A stretch of DNA of 64,000 nucleotides from the NCBI GenBank assembly GCA_035327565.1, contig DAOLDB010000013.1, positions 1 to 64,000 of the forward strand, written 5' to 3'. The notes beneath the pieces were generated by a model. That model saw only the letters and a list, made by a program, of their open reading frames with translations. It searched no databases and was not told the origin of the DNA. The first letter of the stretch is position 1. Every line of letters begins with the position of its first letter. The DNA is from JABDLO01 sp035327565. Its GTDB lineage: Bacteria; Bacteroidota; Bacteroidia; Chitinophagales; Saprospiraceae. This document shows, piece by piece, positions 52,261 through 60,555 of this stretch. Made by a program: the position numbers and the translations under genes.

Positions 52261-53325
52261 TTAAACATTTCTGTTGATACAATTCAGGTCTTCAAATGCC
52301 ATTTTCAGTCTCTCTACATATGACTTTTCAGCCTCCCTTAACCACTGTCTGGGATCATAATATTTTTTGTTAGGTGCATCAGGATTTCCGGGCCTTCCAA
52401 TCTGTGTCTGCATAAAATCCCTGTTCGTTTCATAGTACTCTTTAATCCCGGCCCAAAATGCCCATTGAGTATCGGTATCAATATTCATTTTGATTGCCCC
52501 ATATTCTATTGCCTCTCTGATTTCTTCACGTGAAGACCCTGATCCTCCATGGAAAACAAAATGTACCGGATTAGGCTCTGTATTAAATTTTTTCTGTATG
52601 TATTCCTGGCTATTTTTCAGAATAATGGGCTTTAATTCTACATTCCCCGGTTTATACACCCCATGAACATTGCCAAAAGCAGCTGCAACAGTAAAACCCG
52701 GACTGATGGCCTTCAGCTGCTCATAAGCAAATGCAACTTCCTCCGGTTGAGTGTATAATCTTGCATTATCCACATCCGTATTATCCACACCATCTTCTTC
52801 TCCTCCGGTGATTCCTAACTCGATTTCAAGCGTGATGCCCATTGGAGCCATGCGCTCGAGATATTCACAGCAGATCGCTATGTTTTCTTCAATAGGTTCT
52901 TCTGACAAGTCAAGCATATGACTGCTGTAAAGCGGGCGTTGAAATTTATTAAAATACTCTCTATTGGCATACATCAAACCATCAATCCAGGGCAATAAGT
53001 TTTTAGAGCAATGATCAGTATGTAATACCACTGACACACCATAGTGTTCCGCTAAATTGTGTACGAAATGAGCGCCTGCTACCCCTCCAATCACATCAGA
53101 ACGTCCGCTTGCCTTTATCCCTTTTCCAGCTACAAACTGACTTCCGCCATTGGAAAACTGTATGATAATAGGCGATTGTACAGCTCTGGCTGCTTCTAAT
53201 GCTCCAACAATGGTGTTAGATCCCACTACATTGACAGCAGGAAGGGCAAAATTTTCTTCATTGGCGTATTGGAAAAGATCGCTAACCTCATTTCCAAATA
53301 ACACCCCGGATCTGAATTTATTCAT
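52261..53325 (-). CDS. fbaA: Class II fructose-1,6-bisphosphate aldolase
   Basis: This zinc enzyme splits fructose 1,6-bisphosphate into triose phosphates in glycolysis and runs the reverse in gluconeogenesis. At 354 residues it belongs to the long class IIA type, like E. coli FbaA. The metal-binding Asp-His pair is in H-T-D-H-C-S-K-N (residues 102-109). Others lie in L-E-I-E-L-G-I-T-G-G-E-E-D-G-V (about 180-194), N-V-H-G-V-Y-K-P-G (about 240-248) and F-H-G-G-S-G-S (about 281-287). Its product, dihydroxyacetone phosphate, is the substrate of MgsA, whose gene is also in the window but far away. A TATTTTTG promoter element is 34 bases upstream. Confidence 0.95.
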   Translation of the reverse strand: MNKFRSGVLFGNEVSDLFQYANEENFALPAVNVVGSNTIVGALEAARAVQSPIIIQFSNGGSQFVAGKGIKASGRSDVIGGVAGAHFVHNLAEHYGVSVVLHTDHCSKNLLPWIDGLMYANREYFNKFQRPLYSSHMLDLSEEPIEENIAICCEYLERMAPMGITLEIELGITGGEEDGVDNTDVDNARLYTQPEEVAFAYEQLKAISPGFTVAAAFGNVHGVYKPGNVELKPIILKNSQEYIQKKFNTEPNPVHFVFHGGSGSSREEIREAIEYGAIKMNIDTDTQWAFWAGIKEYYETNRDFMQTQIGRPGNPDAPNKKYYDPRQWLREAEKSYVERLKMAFEDLNCINRNV

Positions 53326-53359
53326 AGTTTGTTAATTTATTTTGATCATATTGAGATTT

Positions 53360-53367
53360 CAAAAATA
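53360..53367 (-). promoter_or_regulatory. fbaA -7 element TATTTTTG
   Basis: The minus-strand TATTTTTG lies 34 bases upstream of the aldolase start codon. No TTG was found 17-23 bases further upstream, so only the -7 half supports it. Confidence 0.45.
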
Positions 53368-53440
53368 GTATTACACAATGAAAACACCTAATAATTCTAT
53401 GCTGTGCAATCCATCATAATATTGTTATTTCAACTGGTTT

Positions 53441-54379
53441 CTACTCTATACCTTTCTCAGCTAAATACCTTTCAGCATCCAATGCAGCCATACAACCGGT
53501 TCCTGCAGCAGTCACGGCTTGCCTGTAAATTTTATCCTGCGCATCTCCACTTACAAAAATACCATGAATCGATGTTTTTGTTGTGCCTGGTACCGTTCTA
53601 AGGTATCCACTTTCATCAGTCTCCAACCAATCAGTGAAGATTTGGGTATTGGGCTGGTGGCCAATGGCTACAAAAAAACCTTCGATTGGAACCTCATTTC
53701 TTTCTCCGCTTATTACATTTTTAACCCGTACGCCTTCCACAGTTTCACTTCCCATAATTTCATCAACTACAGTATTCCAATGAATTCCAATATTCTTTGT
53801 TTTTAAGACTCGATCCTGCATAATCTTTGAAGCTCTCATTTCATCACGCCGAATGAACAAATGTACTTTTGGGCATAATTTCGATAGATAGGTTGATTCT
53901 TCTGCAGCTGTGTCACCTCCTCCAACGACAGCTACCTCTTTACCTTTAAAGAAAAAACCATCACAAACAGCACAAGCGGAAACTCCGTTATTTTGAAATT
54001 TTTTCTCTGACTCCAGCCCTAACCATTTGGCGCTGGCTCCTGTGGCTATGATGACGGTGTGGGTTTTAATTTCTTCACCTGTTTCTGACCAGATAGAGTG
54101 TACAGGGCCAGTAAAATCAACTCTGACAATTTTTTCAAAAACAATACGGGTACCAAAGCGTTCGGCTTGATTTTTAAAATCCTCCATCATCTGCGGACCA
54201 ATCACTCCATTGGGATAACCCGGATAGTTTTCTACATCGTTGGTAATCATCAATTGTCCCCCCGGTTCTTGTCCTGTATATAATACGGGCTCCATACCGG
54301 CTCGTGCCGCATAAATTGCAGCAGTATAACCTGCCGGCCCTGATCCAATGATTACCGTTTTTAAAATTTTGCTTTCCAT
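53441..54379 (-). CDS. trxB: Thioredoxin reductase
   Basis: TrxB reduces thioredoxin with NADPH through FAD. The 312-residue length is typical of the low-molecular-weight bacterial enzyme. The FAD-binding motif is I-G-S-G-P-A-G-Y-T-A (residues 11-20), the redox cysteines are Cys136 and Cys139 in A-C-A-V-C-D-G, and the NADPH motif is V-V-G-G-G-D-T-A-A-E (about 151-160). The C-terminal FAD-binding segment is G-I-F-V-S-G-D-A-Q-D. Since BshC is also present, the cell probably runs both thioredoxin and bacillithiol thiol systems. It is a single gene; a possible 31-residue membrane peptide lies 38 bases upstream. Confidence 0.95.
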   Translation of the reverse strand: MESKILKTVIIGSGPAGYTAAIYAARAGMEPVLYTGQEPGGQLMITNDVENYPGYPNGVIGPQMMEDFKNQAERFGTRIVFEKIVRVDFTGPVHSIWSETGEEIKTHTVIIATGASAKWLGLESEKKFQNNGVSACAVCDGFFFKGKEVAVVGGGDTAAEESTYLSKLCPKVHLFIRRDEMRASKIMQDRVLKTKNIGIHWNTVVDEIMGSETVEGVRVKNVISGERNEVPIEGFFVAIGHQPNTQIFTDWLETDESGYLRTVPGTTKTSIHGIFVSGDAQDKIYRQAVTAAGTGCMAALDAERYLAEKGIE

Positions 54380-54822
54380 AATTGTTAGCTAACTCTTTTA
54401 ATATACCAGATTTTATTTTACTTACCTTTTCTAAAAATCCTAAATAATTTGAACAGGATGATCAAAATAAAACTAACCACATACTCATAGGTTACAATCA
54501 ACTGATCGAGCATAAAGTTTGGCCGCCAAAATTACCATTTACTTTCTTTTCTTTATCAAATAATCCATTATATTAAACAAAAAAATTAGGACCACACTGT
54601 GGAAATTCAAGACAATGATTGAATTACTTTATAATTCCCGGCGAGGAAGGTTTTTATGGTTGATTACTTTGTGCATAATCAACTTATCAATTATTTTGCA
54701 GGTTTAAAGCGTGTTTTATGGAAAATTGAATTCTCCATTGAACAGAAATGTCTTTAGAATTTTCTTATTTTCTTTATATTCAAAGACAATTCAATGTTAT
54801 TGTATTAAGGTATCCTATAGTA
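54380..54822. other. trxB / response regulator intergenic region
   Basis: 443 bases between divergent genes. A 31-codon minus-strand frame (54418-54513) with a hydrophobic helix is the only coding candidate. No exact TAnnTTTG element was found near either start. GTTGATTA/TAATCAAC at about 54658-54682 forms a short inverted repeat ahead of the response regulator gene. Confidence 0.4.
54418..54513 (-). CDS. Possible 31-residue single-pass membrane peptide
   Basis: A short frame from ATG (54511-54513) to TAA (54418-54420). The product starts M-L-D-Q-L-I-V-T-Y-E-Y, continues with a hydrophobic helix of about 14 residues (V-V-S-F-I-L-I-I-L-F-K-L-F), and ends basic (R-I-F-R-K-G-K). That is the usual composition of small membrane peptides, but a frame of this length can also arise by chance. 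No promoter or ribosome site decides the matter. It could share a transcript with trxB. Confidence 0.25.
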   Translation of the reverse strand: MLDQLIVTYEYVVSFILIILFKLFRIFRKGK

Positions 54823-55518
54823 ATGAAAAAAATACTTTTAGTTGAAGATGAGACGCATGTAGTATCCTTTATAAAAAAAGGTTTATCAGAAGAAGGATTT
54901 GAAGTTAGTGTTGCCTTTGATGGAAAAACAGGATTGGAGCTTGCGCTTAATGGTAATTTTGATTTAATCATATTGGACATCATGTTGCCCGGAATGAATG
55001 GGATGGATGTTTGTAGAGAAATAAGATTACAAGATCCTAATACACCTATTTTATTTCTTACCGCGTTGGGAACTTCAGAAAATATAGTTATGGGTCTCGG
55101 CTTAGGTGCAGACGATTATCTGGTAAAACCTTTTAAGTTTATGGAATTGGTTGCCCGCATCAAGACCCTGTTGAGAAGAATTGATAAAGGCAGCATTGAA
55201 AGTACAGGTCAGGAAGAATACATCTATCGCATAGGAGACCTTGAATTGAACGATTACACAAAGGTGGTATATCGCAACGGAAAAGAAATTTCTCTGACAA
55301 CCACAGAATATCGCTTACTCCATTATTTCTTAAAAAATAAAAACAGGGTATTATCCAGAATGGACATCCTTGAAGAAGTGTGGGGTGTTAATCACGACAT
55401 TGGCACCAATGTAGTCGATGTATATGTCAATTATTTGAGAAAAAAACTGGATTTGGCTTCAAATGAAAAAATACTCCATACAGTAATAGGGATGGGATAT
55501 GTCTTAAAAGAATCCTGA
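54823..55518 (+). CDS. OmpR/PhoB-family response regulator
   Basis: A 231-residue transcription regulator from ATG 54823; the frame continues 25 codons upstream to 54748, but those residues are not part of the receiver fold. The receiver domain (1-~120) has acidic Glu8-Asp9, phosphoacceptor Asp52 (I-L-D-I-M-L-P-G), Thr80 and Lys102 (V-K-P-F). The C-terminal winged helix (~135-231) has L-T-T-T-E-Y-R-L-L and R-V-L-S-R-M-D-I-L-E-E-V-W-G, and ends with V-I-G-M-G-Y-V-L. Its partner kinase gene starts 79 bases downstream. The imperfect direct repeats beyond the kinase gene are candidate binding sites (inference). Confidence 0.92.
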   Translation: MKKILLVEDETHVVSFIKKGLSEEGFEVSVAFDGKTGLELALNGNFDLIILDIMLPGMNGMDVCREIRLQDPNTPILFLTALGTSENIVMGLGLGADDYLVKPFKFMELVARIKTLLRRIDKGSIESTGQEEYIYRIGDLELNDYTKVVYRNGKEISLTTTEYRLLHYFLKNKNRVLSRMDILEEVWGVNHDIGTNVVDVYVNYLRKKLDLASNEKILHTVIGMGYVLKES

Positions 55519-55597
55519 TCAAAATTTTTATATACACCTGATAATCTAAGCATAAAATTAAAATAAGTGTCATGTGTAATCCAATAGTAATTCTGTA

Positions 55598-56980
55598 ATG
55601 AAAACACAAACCAAAACAGCACTTTTTATCCTTTGTACATTTCTTCTACTCATTGTCCTATTTAGTGGATTCCTGTTTGTTTCTATTTCAAGGTACTCTA
55701 ATGAAGTTTTTTTTAAACTGCTAGAAGTAAAAGCTTTAACTATAGCGAAAAGCAATCTTCGATCCGATTCAAAGACAGAAAGAAGCCTTTTAATAGAAAT
55801 ACGAAAGGAGGCATTTGATGATCTTCCCAATAAAAAAGAATTCATCCTTCAAATATCGGATAGTGTCAATTGGTTGGAATTTTCTAATCAAACGGAATTA
55901 CCAATAGAATTTTTGAAAGAAATCCAGGAAAAAGGTTTTGGAAAGCTCAGTAAAAAAGAGATTGCTTATTATGGGATTATATATTCGACTGCTGATGAAA
56001 AGTATATTGTGATTGCTTCGGCGGAAAACATAATAGCTATTCAGCAAAATGATTATCTGAGAAGAATTTTTGTTACCGCTATTGCCGTTGCTTTTGGCAT
56101 TTCATTCTTTGTTGCCATTTACTTTTCTAAATATATATTCAAACCAATAAAAAGCATAACCCAGAAAGTGCGGGAAATCAGTTCTGAAAATTTACACCTT
56201 CGATTAGAAAGCAATAACAAAAATGATGAACTACGGGAATTGGCCATTACATTTAATGATATGCTCGATCGAATAGAAACCTCATTTGAAACTCAAAACA
56301 ACTTTATCAGCAATGCATCGCATGAACTGAGGACTCCATTAACCGCCATTATCGGAGAAGCAGATGTTGCTATGTCAAAAATCAGGACTGCTGAAGAATA
56401 TATCGAATCGCTGAAAATTATCATTGACGAAGCTGAAATATTAGACTCAAAAACAAAGGCCCTTTTGTTCCTGGCCCAAACAGGTTTTAATGGGAAGGTT
56501 CAAAAATTTGATAAGGTTAGAATTGATCAGCTCCTTTGGGATGTTAAAGAAACCATCAAGAAAATCAATCCTTTGAGTAAGGTTACGATCGACATGGGAT
56601 TATTACCCGAAAACCCGACAAAGCTTAAAGTCAAAGGGAATGACCAGTTGCTGCATCTGGCATTTACCAACATTATTAATAATGCATGCAAGTATTCTGA
56701 CAATAAACCTGTGATGGTTTCAATAGGGTGTTCTGATGACAAGGTGATCGTTGTAGTCAAAGACAATGGTATAGGTATCCCTGAAAATGAAATTAAATAT
56801 ATATATGATCCTTTCTTCAGAGGATCCAATACTAAAAATTATGAAGGTTACGGGATTGGATTACCTCTTACCCTGAATATCATTCGAATGCACAGCGGAG
56901 AAATGATGGTATCTTCCATCCAAAATGAAGGGACTACAGTTCAAATCAATCTGCCGGTTGGGCAATATAGTATTGGATGA
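55598..56980 (+). CDS. Membrane sensor histidine kinase
   Basis: A 460-residue inner-membrane kinase partnering the response regulator just upstream. Two transmembrane helices (about 8-30 and 157-178) enclose a ~125-residue periplasmic sensor region of unrecognised type. A HAMP linker (about 179-230) follows, then the HisKA dimerisation domain with phosphoacceptor His242 in S-N-A-S-H-E-L-R-T-P-L. The ATPase domain has N-box N-N-A-C-K-Y-S-D-N, D-N-G-I-G-I-P and G-Y-G-I-G-L-P. The architecture is that of CusS/ArlS-type kinases. The signal sensed is unknown. An 18-base palindrome begins 11 bases after its stop. Confidence 0.92.
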   Translation: MKTQTKTALFILCTFLLLIVLFSGFLFVSISRYSNEVFFKLLEVKALTIAKSNLRSDSKTERSLLIEIRKEAFDDLPNKKEFILQISDSVNWLEFSNQTELPIEFLKEIQEKGFGKLSKKEIAYYGIIYSTADEKYIVIASAENIIAIQQNDYLRRIFVTAIAVAFGISFFVAIYFSKYIFKPIKSITQKVREISSENLHLRLESNNKNDELRELAITFNDMLDRIETSFETQNNFISNASHELRTPLTAIIGEADVAMSKIRTAEEYIESLKIIIDEAEILDSKTKALLFLAQTGFNGKVQKFDKVRIDQLLWDVKETIKKINPLSKVTIDMGLLPENPTKLKVKGNDQLLHLAFTNIINNACKYSDNKPVMVSIGCSDDKVIVVVKDNGIGIPENEIKYIYDPFFRGSNTKNYEGYGIGLPLTLNIIRMHSGEMMVSSIQNEGTTVQINLPVGQYSIG

Positions 56981-56990
56981 TTTATTATAT

Positions 56991-57008
56991 TTATTGTTGC
57001 AACAATAA
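56991..57008. repeat. 18-base perfect palindrome after the histidine kinase gene
   Basis: TTATTGTTGCAACAATAA reads the same on both strands. As a hairpin it would have at most 7 pairs with a TGCA loop and no proper T run behind it, so a dimeric protein binding site is as likely as a terminator. Confidence 0.5.
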
Positions 57009-57056
57009 TATTTTATATCTACTTTTGAGATAAAACTAACTTTTTTATACTTTTTT

Positions 57057-57106
57057 AATCTTATTTTAATCTCATTACAAAATTATAATCCTATTTTAAT
57101 TTCGTT
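57057..57106 (+). repeat. Two imperfect 20-base direct repeats upstream of the UspA-like gene
   Basis: AATCTTATTTTAATCTCATT (57057-57076) and AATCCTATTTTAATTTCGTT (57087-57106) agree at 17 of 20 positions and start 30 bases apart. They lie just upstream of the TACTTTTG element of the UspA-like gene. Tandem sites with near-integral helical spacing are typical of OmpR-family regulators such as the one encoded nearby. Confidence 0.5.
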
Positions 57107-57132
57107 CTTAAGCTCCTCTAATATTGCAGTCT

Positions 57133-57140
57133 TACTTTTG
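57133..57140 (+). promoter_or_regulatory. -7 element TACTTTTG of the UspA-like gene
   Basis: TACTTTTG ends 37 bases before the ATG at 57178. No TTG is present 17-23 bases upstream; the repeats 57057-57106 occupy that region, as would suit an activator-dependent promoter. Confidence 0.5.
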
Positions 57141-57177
57141 TATCAAAATTTAATTAATCATTTAAAAAAAGATTGCA

Positions 57178-57684
57178 ATGAAAAATGTTCTTATTCCGAC
57201 TGACTTTTCCATAGAATCTCTACATGTTTTGAAGCACGTTCTTAATAATAGTGAAAATGGCGAGAAATACAATATTGTACTTCTCAACGGATGTCACTTA
57301 ACAGATTCAATTACAGACCTGATGTTCTTTTCCCGTTCAAAGCAAATACATGAATTGTCCAATGACACGTTCGACGAGGCTTTGAAAGTGATTAAAAATA
57401 AGTTTTCTTCTAAAATCAATTCAATTCGCAAGGATGTGTTTTCTGGTTATCATCAAAACGCTTTCAACAACTATGTTGAAGCGAACAGAATTGACGAAGC
57501 TTATATTTCTGCCAGCTACTCTATGAATATAGCGAACAAAAAATCTTTTGATATTGTCCCTTTCCTCCAAAAATCAAGAATTCCTGTCAATCCAGTGCAA
57601 TTATCTATCAGGAAAGCAGTACCCGAGAAAGGCAAAGTTGCAGAAATATTCTACAACGAAGCTGAGGTAAGTGTAATGAACTAA
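57178..57684 (+). CDS. Universal stress protein (UspA)-like protein
   Basis: A 168-residue protein starting with K-N-V-L-I-P-T-D-F-S-I-E-S (residues 2-14), the first strand and loop of the universal stress protein fold. It has only one domain; many Bacteroidota homologues have two. The ATP-binding G-x2-G-x9-G-(S/T) motif near the end is not recognisable: the corresponding region reads A-Y-I-S-A-S-Y-S-M and R-I-P-V-N-P-V, so nucleotide binding is doubtful. It follows the two-component genes after 197 bases that contain a palindrome, direct repeats and a promoter element. This suggests it may be a target of that system (inference). Confidence 0.7.
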   Translation: MKNVLIPTDFSIESLHVLKHVLNNSENGEKYNIVLLNGCHLTDSITDLMFFSRSKQIHELSNDTFDEALKVIKNKFSSKINSIRKDVFSGYHQNAFNNYVEANRIDEAYISASYSMNIANKKSFDIVPFLQKSRIPVNPVQLSIRKAVPEKGKVAEIFYNEAEVSVMN

Positions 57685-57805
57685 CTGATTGATCGGTGTA
57701 TAATCTCATTTTGACCATTCCAGATATTGGTCCTGGTAAAGTGATACATCCGTCTTTCGCTTAGGATATAAAAACAATTTATTCATCATTTAAAAGTATT
57801 GGCAC

Positions 57806-58264
57806 ATGAAAATTGCATGGATCAATTTAGGTATCATCATGTTCTGTCTGACAGGATTGGGTACAATAATATATATAGCCCCCACTCCAGAAGATTCCAT
57901 CATCGGAGAGTGGAAAGAGGTAGAATGGAATTTTGAAATGGTGGATAAAAATGTGAAAGATTCTCTGGCATACCAATCGCTGTCAGAATATGCCAAAAAA
58001 GTATCCGGACAACATCTGGTTATTCATGAATCTGAAAAGTGGTATTTCTTTCCGGATGGTAAATTAATACTTGAAGGTCAGGATTATTTTAAAGAAGTTA
58101 AGTGGAGTATAAAAGGCAGAGGTCATATACTTCAGGTAAAGTATGGTTCAGGACAAACTGAAAATTATAATATTTCAGAATTAAATGAGGAAAAACTCGT
58201 CCTGAACTTTGAGTCTGATGCACAGGCACGAGGTATTGCAAAGCTTGTATTTCACAGATTTTAA
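57806..58264 (+). CDS. Hypothetical lipocalin-like membrane-anchored protein
   Basis: A 152-residue protein with an N-terminal hydrophobic segment (about 5-24) that may be a signal or anchor. It continues with I-I-G-E-W-K-E-V-E-W-N (33-43), the opening typical of small lipocalin-like domains, and later beta-rich segments (W-Y-F-F-P-D-G-K-L, V-K-W-S-I-K-G, Y-N-I-S-E-L-N). Such domains bind small hydrophobic ligands, but no ligand can be named. It is followed after 14 bases by the DUF1275 gene, so the two are probably one operon. Confidence 0.65.
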   Translation: MKIAWINLGIIMFCLTGLGTIIYIAPTPEDSIIGEWKEVEWNFEMVDKNVKDSLAYQSLSEYAKKVSGQHLVIHESEKWYFFPDGKLILEGQDYFKEVKWSIKGRGHILQVKYGSGQTENYNISELNEEKLVLNFESDAQARGIAKLVFHRF

Positions 58265-58278
58265 TAAATTAATATAAT

Positions 58279-59100
58279 ATGTTACGAAAATATAGCAATA
58301 GCAGATCCGTAAGCGACAATATAAAACTAGGTACTTTGACTGCATTTTCTGCAGGCATGGTAAATGTCGCTTCGCTGATCATATTTTTTTCATTCACTTC
58401 AAATGTTACTGGACATTATGCCATCCTTGCTGCCGAAATAGTGAAAGGCAACTTATATCAGATTGGTGTGGTATGTGCGTGGATTTTCTTGTTCTTTTTT
58501 GGAAGCTTTATATCCAACTTGATTATTATTCATTTTAATCACAAAAACGCTTACCTGGTGCATGCTTTCCCTCTTTTTCTTGAAATACTTTGCCTGATGG
58601 CGGTTGGCATTTATGGTCAGTATTATTATCAGGAGACCCTGAATGAAACAGAAGCCCTCTTATGCCTCATGCTATTCGCTATGGGTTTGCAAAATGGCCT
58701 TACTGCCAGTATTTCAAATTTTGCAGTAAAAACCACACATCTTACAGGAACTACCACTGACCTGGGAATTTTATTCTCTATGTTCACAAAAGCAGAATAC
58801 AGGAATAATAAAGTAATAGTTGAAAAAGCCAAACTATTAGGGTCCATTGCTTTAGCTTACATCATTGGTGCTATTTGTTCCGGATATCTTTATTTCCATC
58901 TCGATTTTAAAATATTTTATGTGGTATGTTTCTTTCTACTCATAGTAGTATCTTATGACATGTACACTTTATGGGTGACAAGGATTGTACGTCGCTCAAG
59001 AAATGCATTGATTAAATCAACTGTTCCTGATCTGAAAGAAATAAATAATGTATATGCTAAACAAGAAGAAGAGGTAAACGAAGAAGTGCCTGTCTTGTAA
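58279..59100 (+). CDS. DUF1275 (YoaK)-family membrane protein
   Basis: A 273-residue integral membrane protein with about six helices. The features T-A-F-S-A-G-M-V-N-V-A-S-L (about 15-27), N-V-T-G-H-Y (about 41-46), L-F-A-M-G-L-Q-N-G-L-T (about 131-141), and K-T-T-H-L-T-G-T-T-T-D-L-G (about 152-164) are those of the DUF1275/YoaK family. The cytosolic C-terminus is acidic (Q-E-E-E-V-N-E-E). The family's function is not established; transport is commonly assumed. It is preceded by the lipocalin-like gene and followed by a strong terminator. Confidence 0.82.
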   Translation: MLRKYSNSRSVSDNIKLGTLTAFSAGMVNVASLIIFFSFTSNVTGHYAILAAEIVKGNLYQIGVVCAWIFLFFFGSFISNLIIIHFNHKNAYLVHAFPLFLEILCLMAVGIYGQYYYQETLNETEALLCLMLFAMGLQNGLTASISNFAVKTTHLTGTTTDLGILFSMFTKAEYRNNKVIVEKAKLLGSIALAYIIGAICSGYLYFHLDFKIFYVVCFFLLIVVSYDMYTLWVTRIVRRSRNALIKSTVPDLKEINNVYAKQEEEVNEEVPVL

Positions 59101-59188
59101 TATATACCAAAACTATTGAATATTATTATAAATTCTTTTCATTGTTAATAGGTTGAAGTCACAAACAGACTGTGTTTGAAATTTGCTC

Positions 59189-59219
59189 TCCGGGTCTATT
59201 TTATAGACCCGGGTTTTTT
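59189..59219 (+). terminator. Intrinsic terminator after the DUF1275 gene
   Basis: A GC-rich stem of about ten pairs (left arm CCGGGTCTAT at 59190-59199, right arm ATAGACCCGG at 59203-59212) with a three-base T loop is followed at once by TTTTTT (59214-59219). It is the clearest intrinsic terminator in the window. Confidence 0.85.
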
Positions 59220-59341
59220 ATATAAACCGTATAAGTAAAGTGTTAATTCAGGATCAAATCCTTATAATTTTTCACTTCATGGCATAAATTTCACTATTTT
59301 TACAAAGGCAGGATGGTCTTTCATCCCTTAACCTTTTGTTT

Positions 59342-60466
59342 ATGAAACTCTTTACAAGTGCATTTAAATTAGTGAGAAATGTTGTTTTAATCCTGGTGCT
59401 ATTTTTCTCCTCCTGTACTAAGGTCATTTTAATACGCAACCCTCATACATCACAGCCAGCAAAAAATATTGTATTAATGATCGGTGACGGAATGGGTTTA
59501 TCCCATATTACAGCAGGCATGTATACCAATAGCAATTTTACAGCACTCCAACAATTTCCCATTGTCGGCCTCATAAAAACCCATGCTGCGGATGATCTGG
59601 TTACAGATTCTGCTGCCGGTGCTACAGCATTCGCTTGTGGAGTCAAAACCTATAATGGTGCCATAGCCATGAACATGCAAGGTCAGCCTGTCCGGACTAT
59701 TATGGAGGAGGCTTTAAATAAAGGTTACCGCTCAGGGCTGGTCGTGACGTGTTCTGTAGTCCACGCTACTCCTGCATGTTTTGTTGCTCATAATGAATTC
59801 AGGAATAACTATGAAGAAATCGCGTCCGATTTTATTCGCTCAGGTCTGCACTTCTTTGTTGGAGGCGGAAAAAAATATTTTGACAGACGAAATGATAGCA
59901 GAAATCTCGTTGAAGTAATGAAAAAAAGCGGAATGCAAATCGGAACCTATCTGGAAGAAGACCTGGAAAACATCAACATAACATCTGAAAAATTCGGCTA
60001 TTTTACATCTGATGATCACCCATTGCCGGCTTTACAGGGAAGAACGTTTTTACCTAAAGCCAGTAGAATTGGATTAAATCATTTATCAAAACCAGGGTCA
60101 AATGGATTTTTTATGATGATAGAAGGCGCTCAAATAGATTGGGGAGGGCATGGCAATAATAGTGGTTATATTATTGCCGAATTTATAGATTTCGATAAAG
60201 CTATCCAGGAAGTCCTGAACTGGGCATTGGAAGATAAAAACACATTAGTCATAGTCACTGCCGATCACGAAACCGGAGGATATGCTCTGAACCCCGGAAG
60301 TACAATGCAGCGTATCAATGGAGGATTTACAACTTCCCAACATACAGCCTCCATGGTGCCAGTTTTTGCTTTTGGTCCAGGATCCGAGTTATTTAGTGGC
60401 ATTTACGACAATACTGAAATTCACACTAAAATGAGGCAAGCATTAGGCTGGAGCAAATCCAATTAA
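59342..60466 (+). CDS. Alkaline phosphatase lipoprotein
   Basis: A 374-residue exported metallophosphatase from ATG 59342; a TTG two codons earlier is possible but less likely. The signal ends in F-F-S-S-C (Cys25), so it is probably a lipoprotein. The alkaline phosphatase residues are in place: metal ligand Asp49 in M-I-G-D-G-M-G, nucleophile Ser90 in T-D-S-A-A-G-A-T-A, and metal sites in I-E-G-A-Q-I-D-W-G-G-H, T-A-D-H-E-T-G-G and S-Q-H-T-A. It is shorter than E. coli PhoA (471). It should release phosphate from esters outside the inner membrane. No PHO-box was recognised. Confidence 0.9.
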   Translation: MKLFTSAFKLVRNVVLILVLFFSSCTKVILIRNPHTSQPAKNIVLMIGDGMGLSHITAGMYTNSNFTALQQFPIVGLIKTHAADDLVTDSAAGATAFACGVKTYNGAIAMNMQGQPVRTIMEEALNKGYRSGLVVTCSVVHATPACFVAHNEFRNNYEEIASDFIRSGLHFFVGGGKKYFDRRNDSRNLVEVMKKSGMQIGTYLEEDLENINITSEKFGYFTSDDHPLPALQGRTFLPKASRIGLNHLSKPGSNGFFMMIEGAQIDWGGHGNNSGYIIAEFIDFDKAIQEVLNWALEDKNTLVIVTADHETGGYALNPGSTMQRINGGFTTSQHTASMVPVFAFGPGSELFSGIYDNTEIHTKMRQALGWSKSN

Positions 60467-60555
60467 GAATATTTGCTCTATTGTCTTTAACACAACGGAA
60501 GTATTGACTTCTGTTGCTCTCTACTTTATCTATCAGCAAACTATTCTGATCAGTA

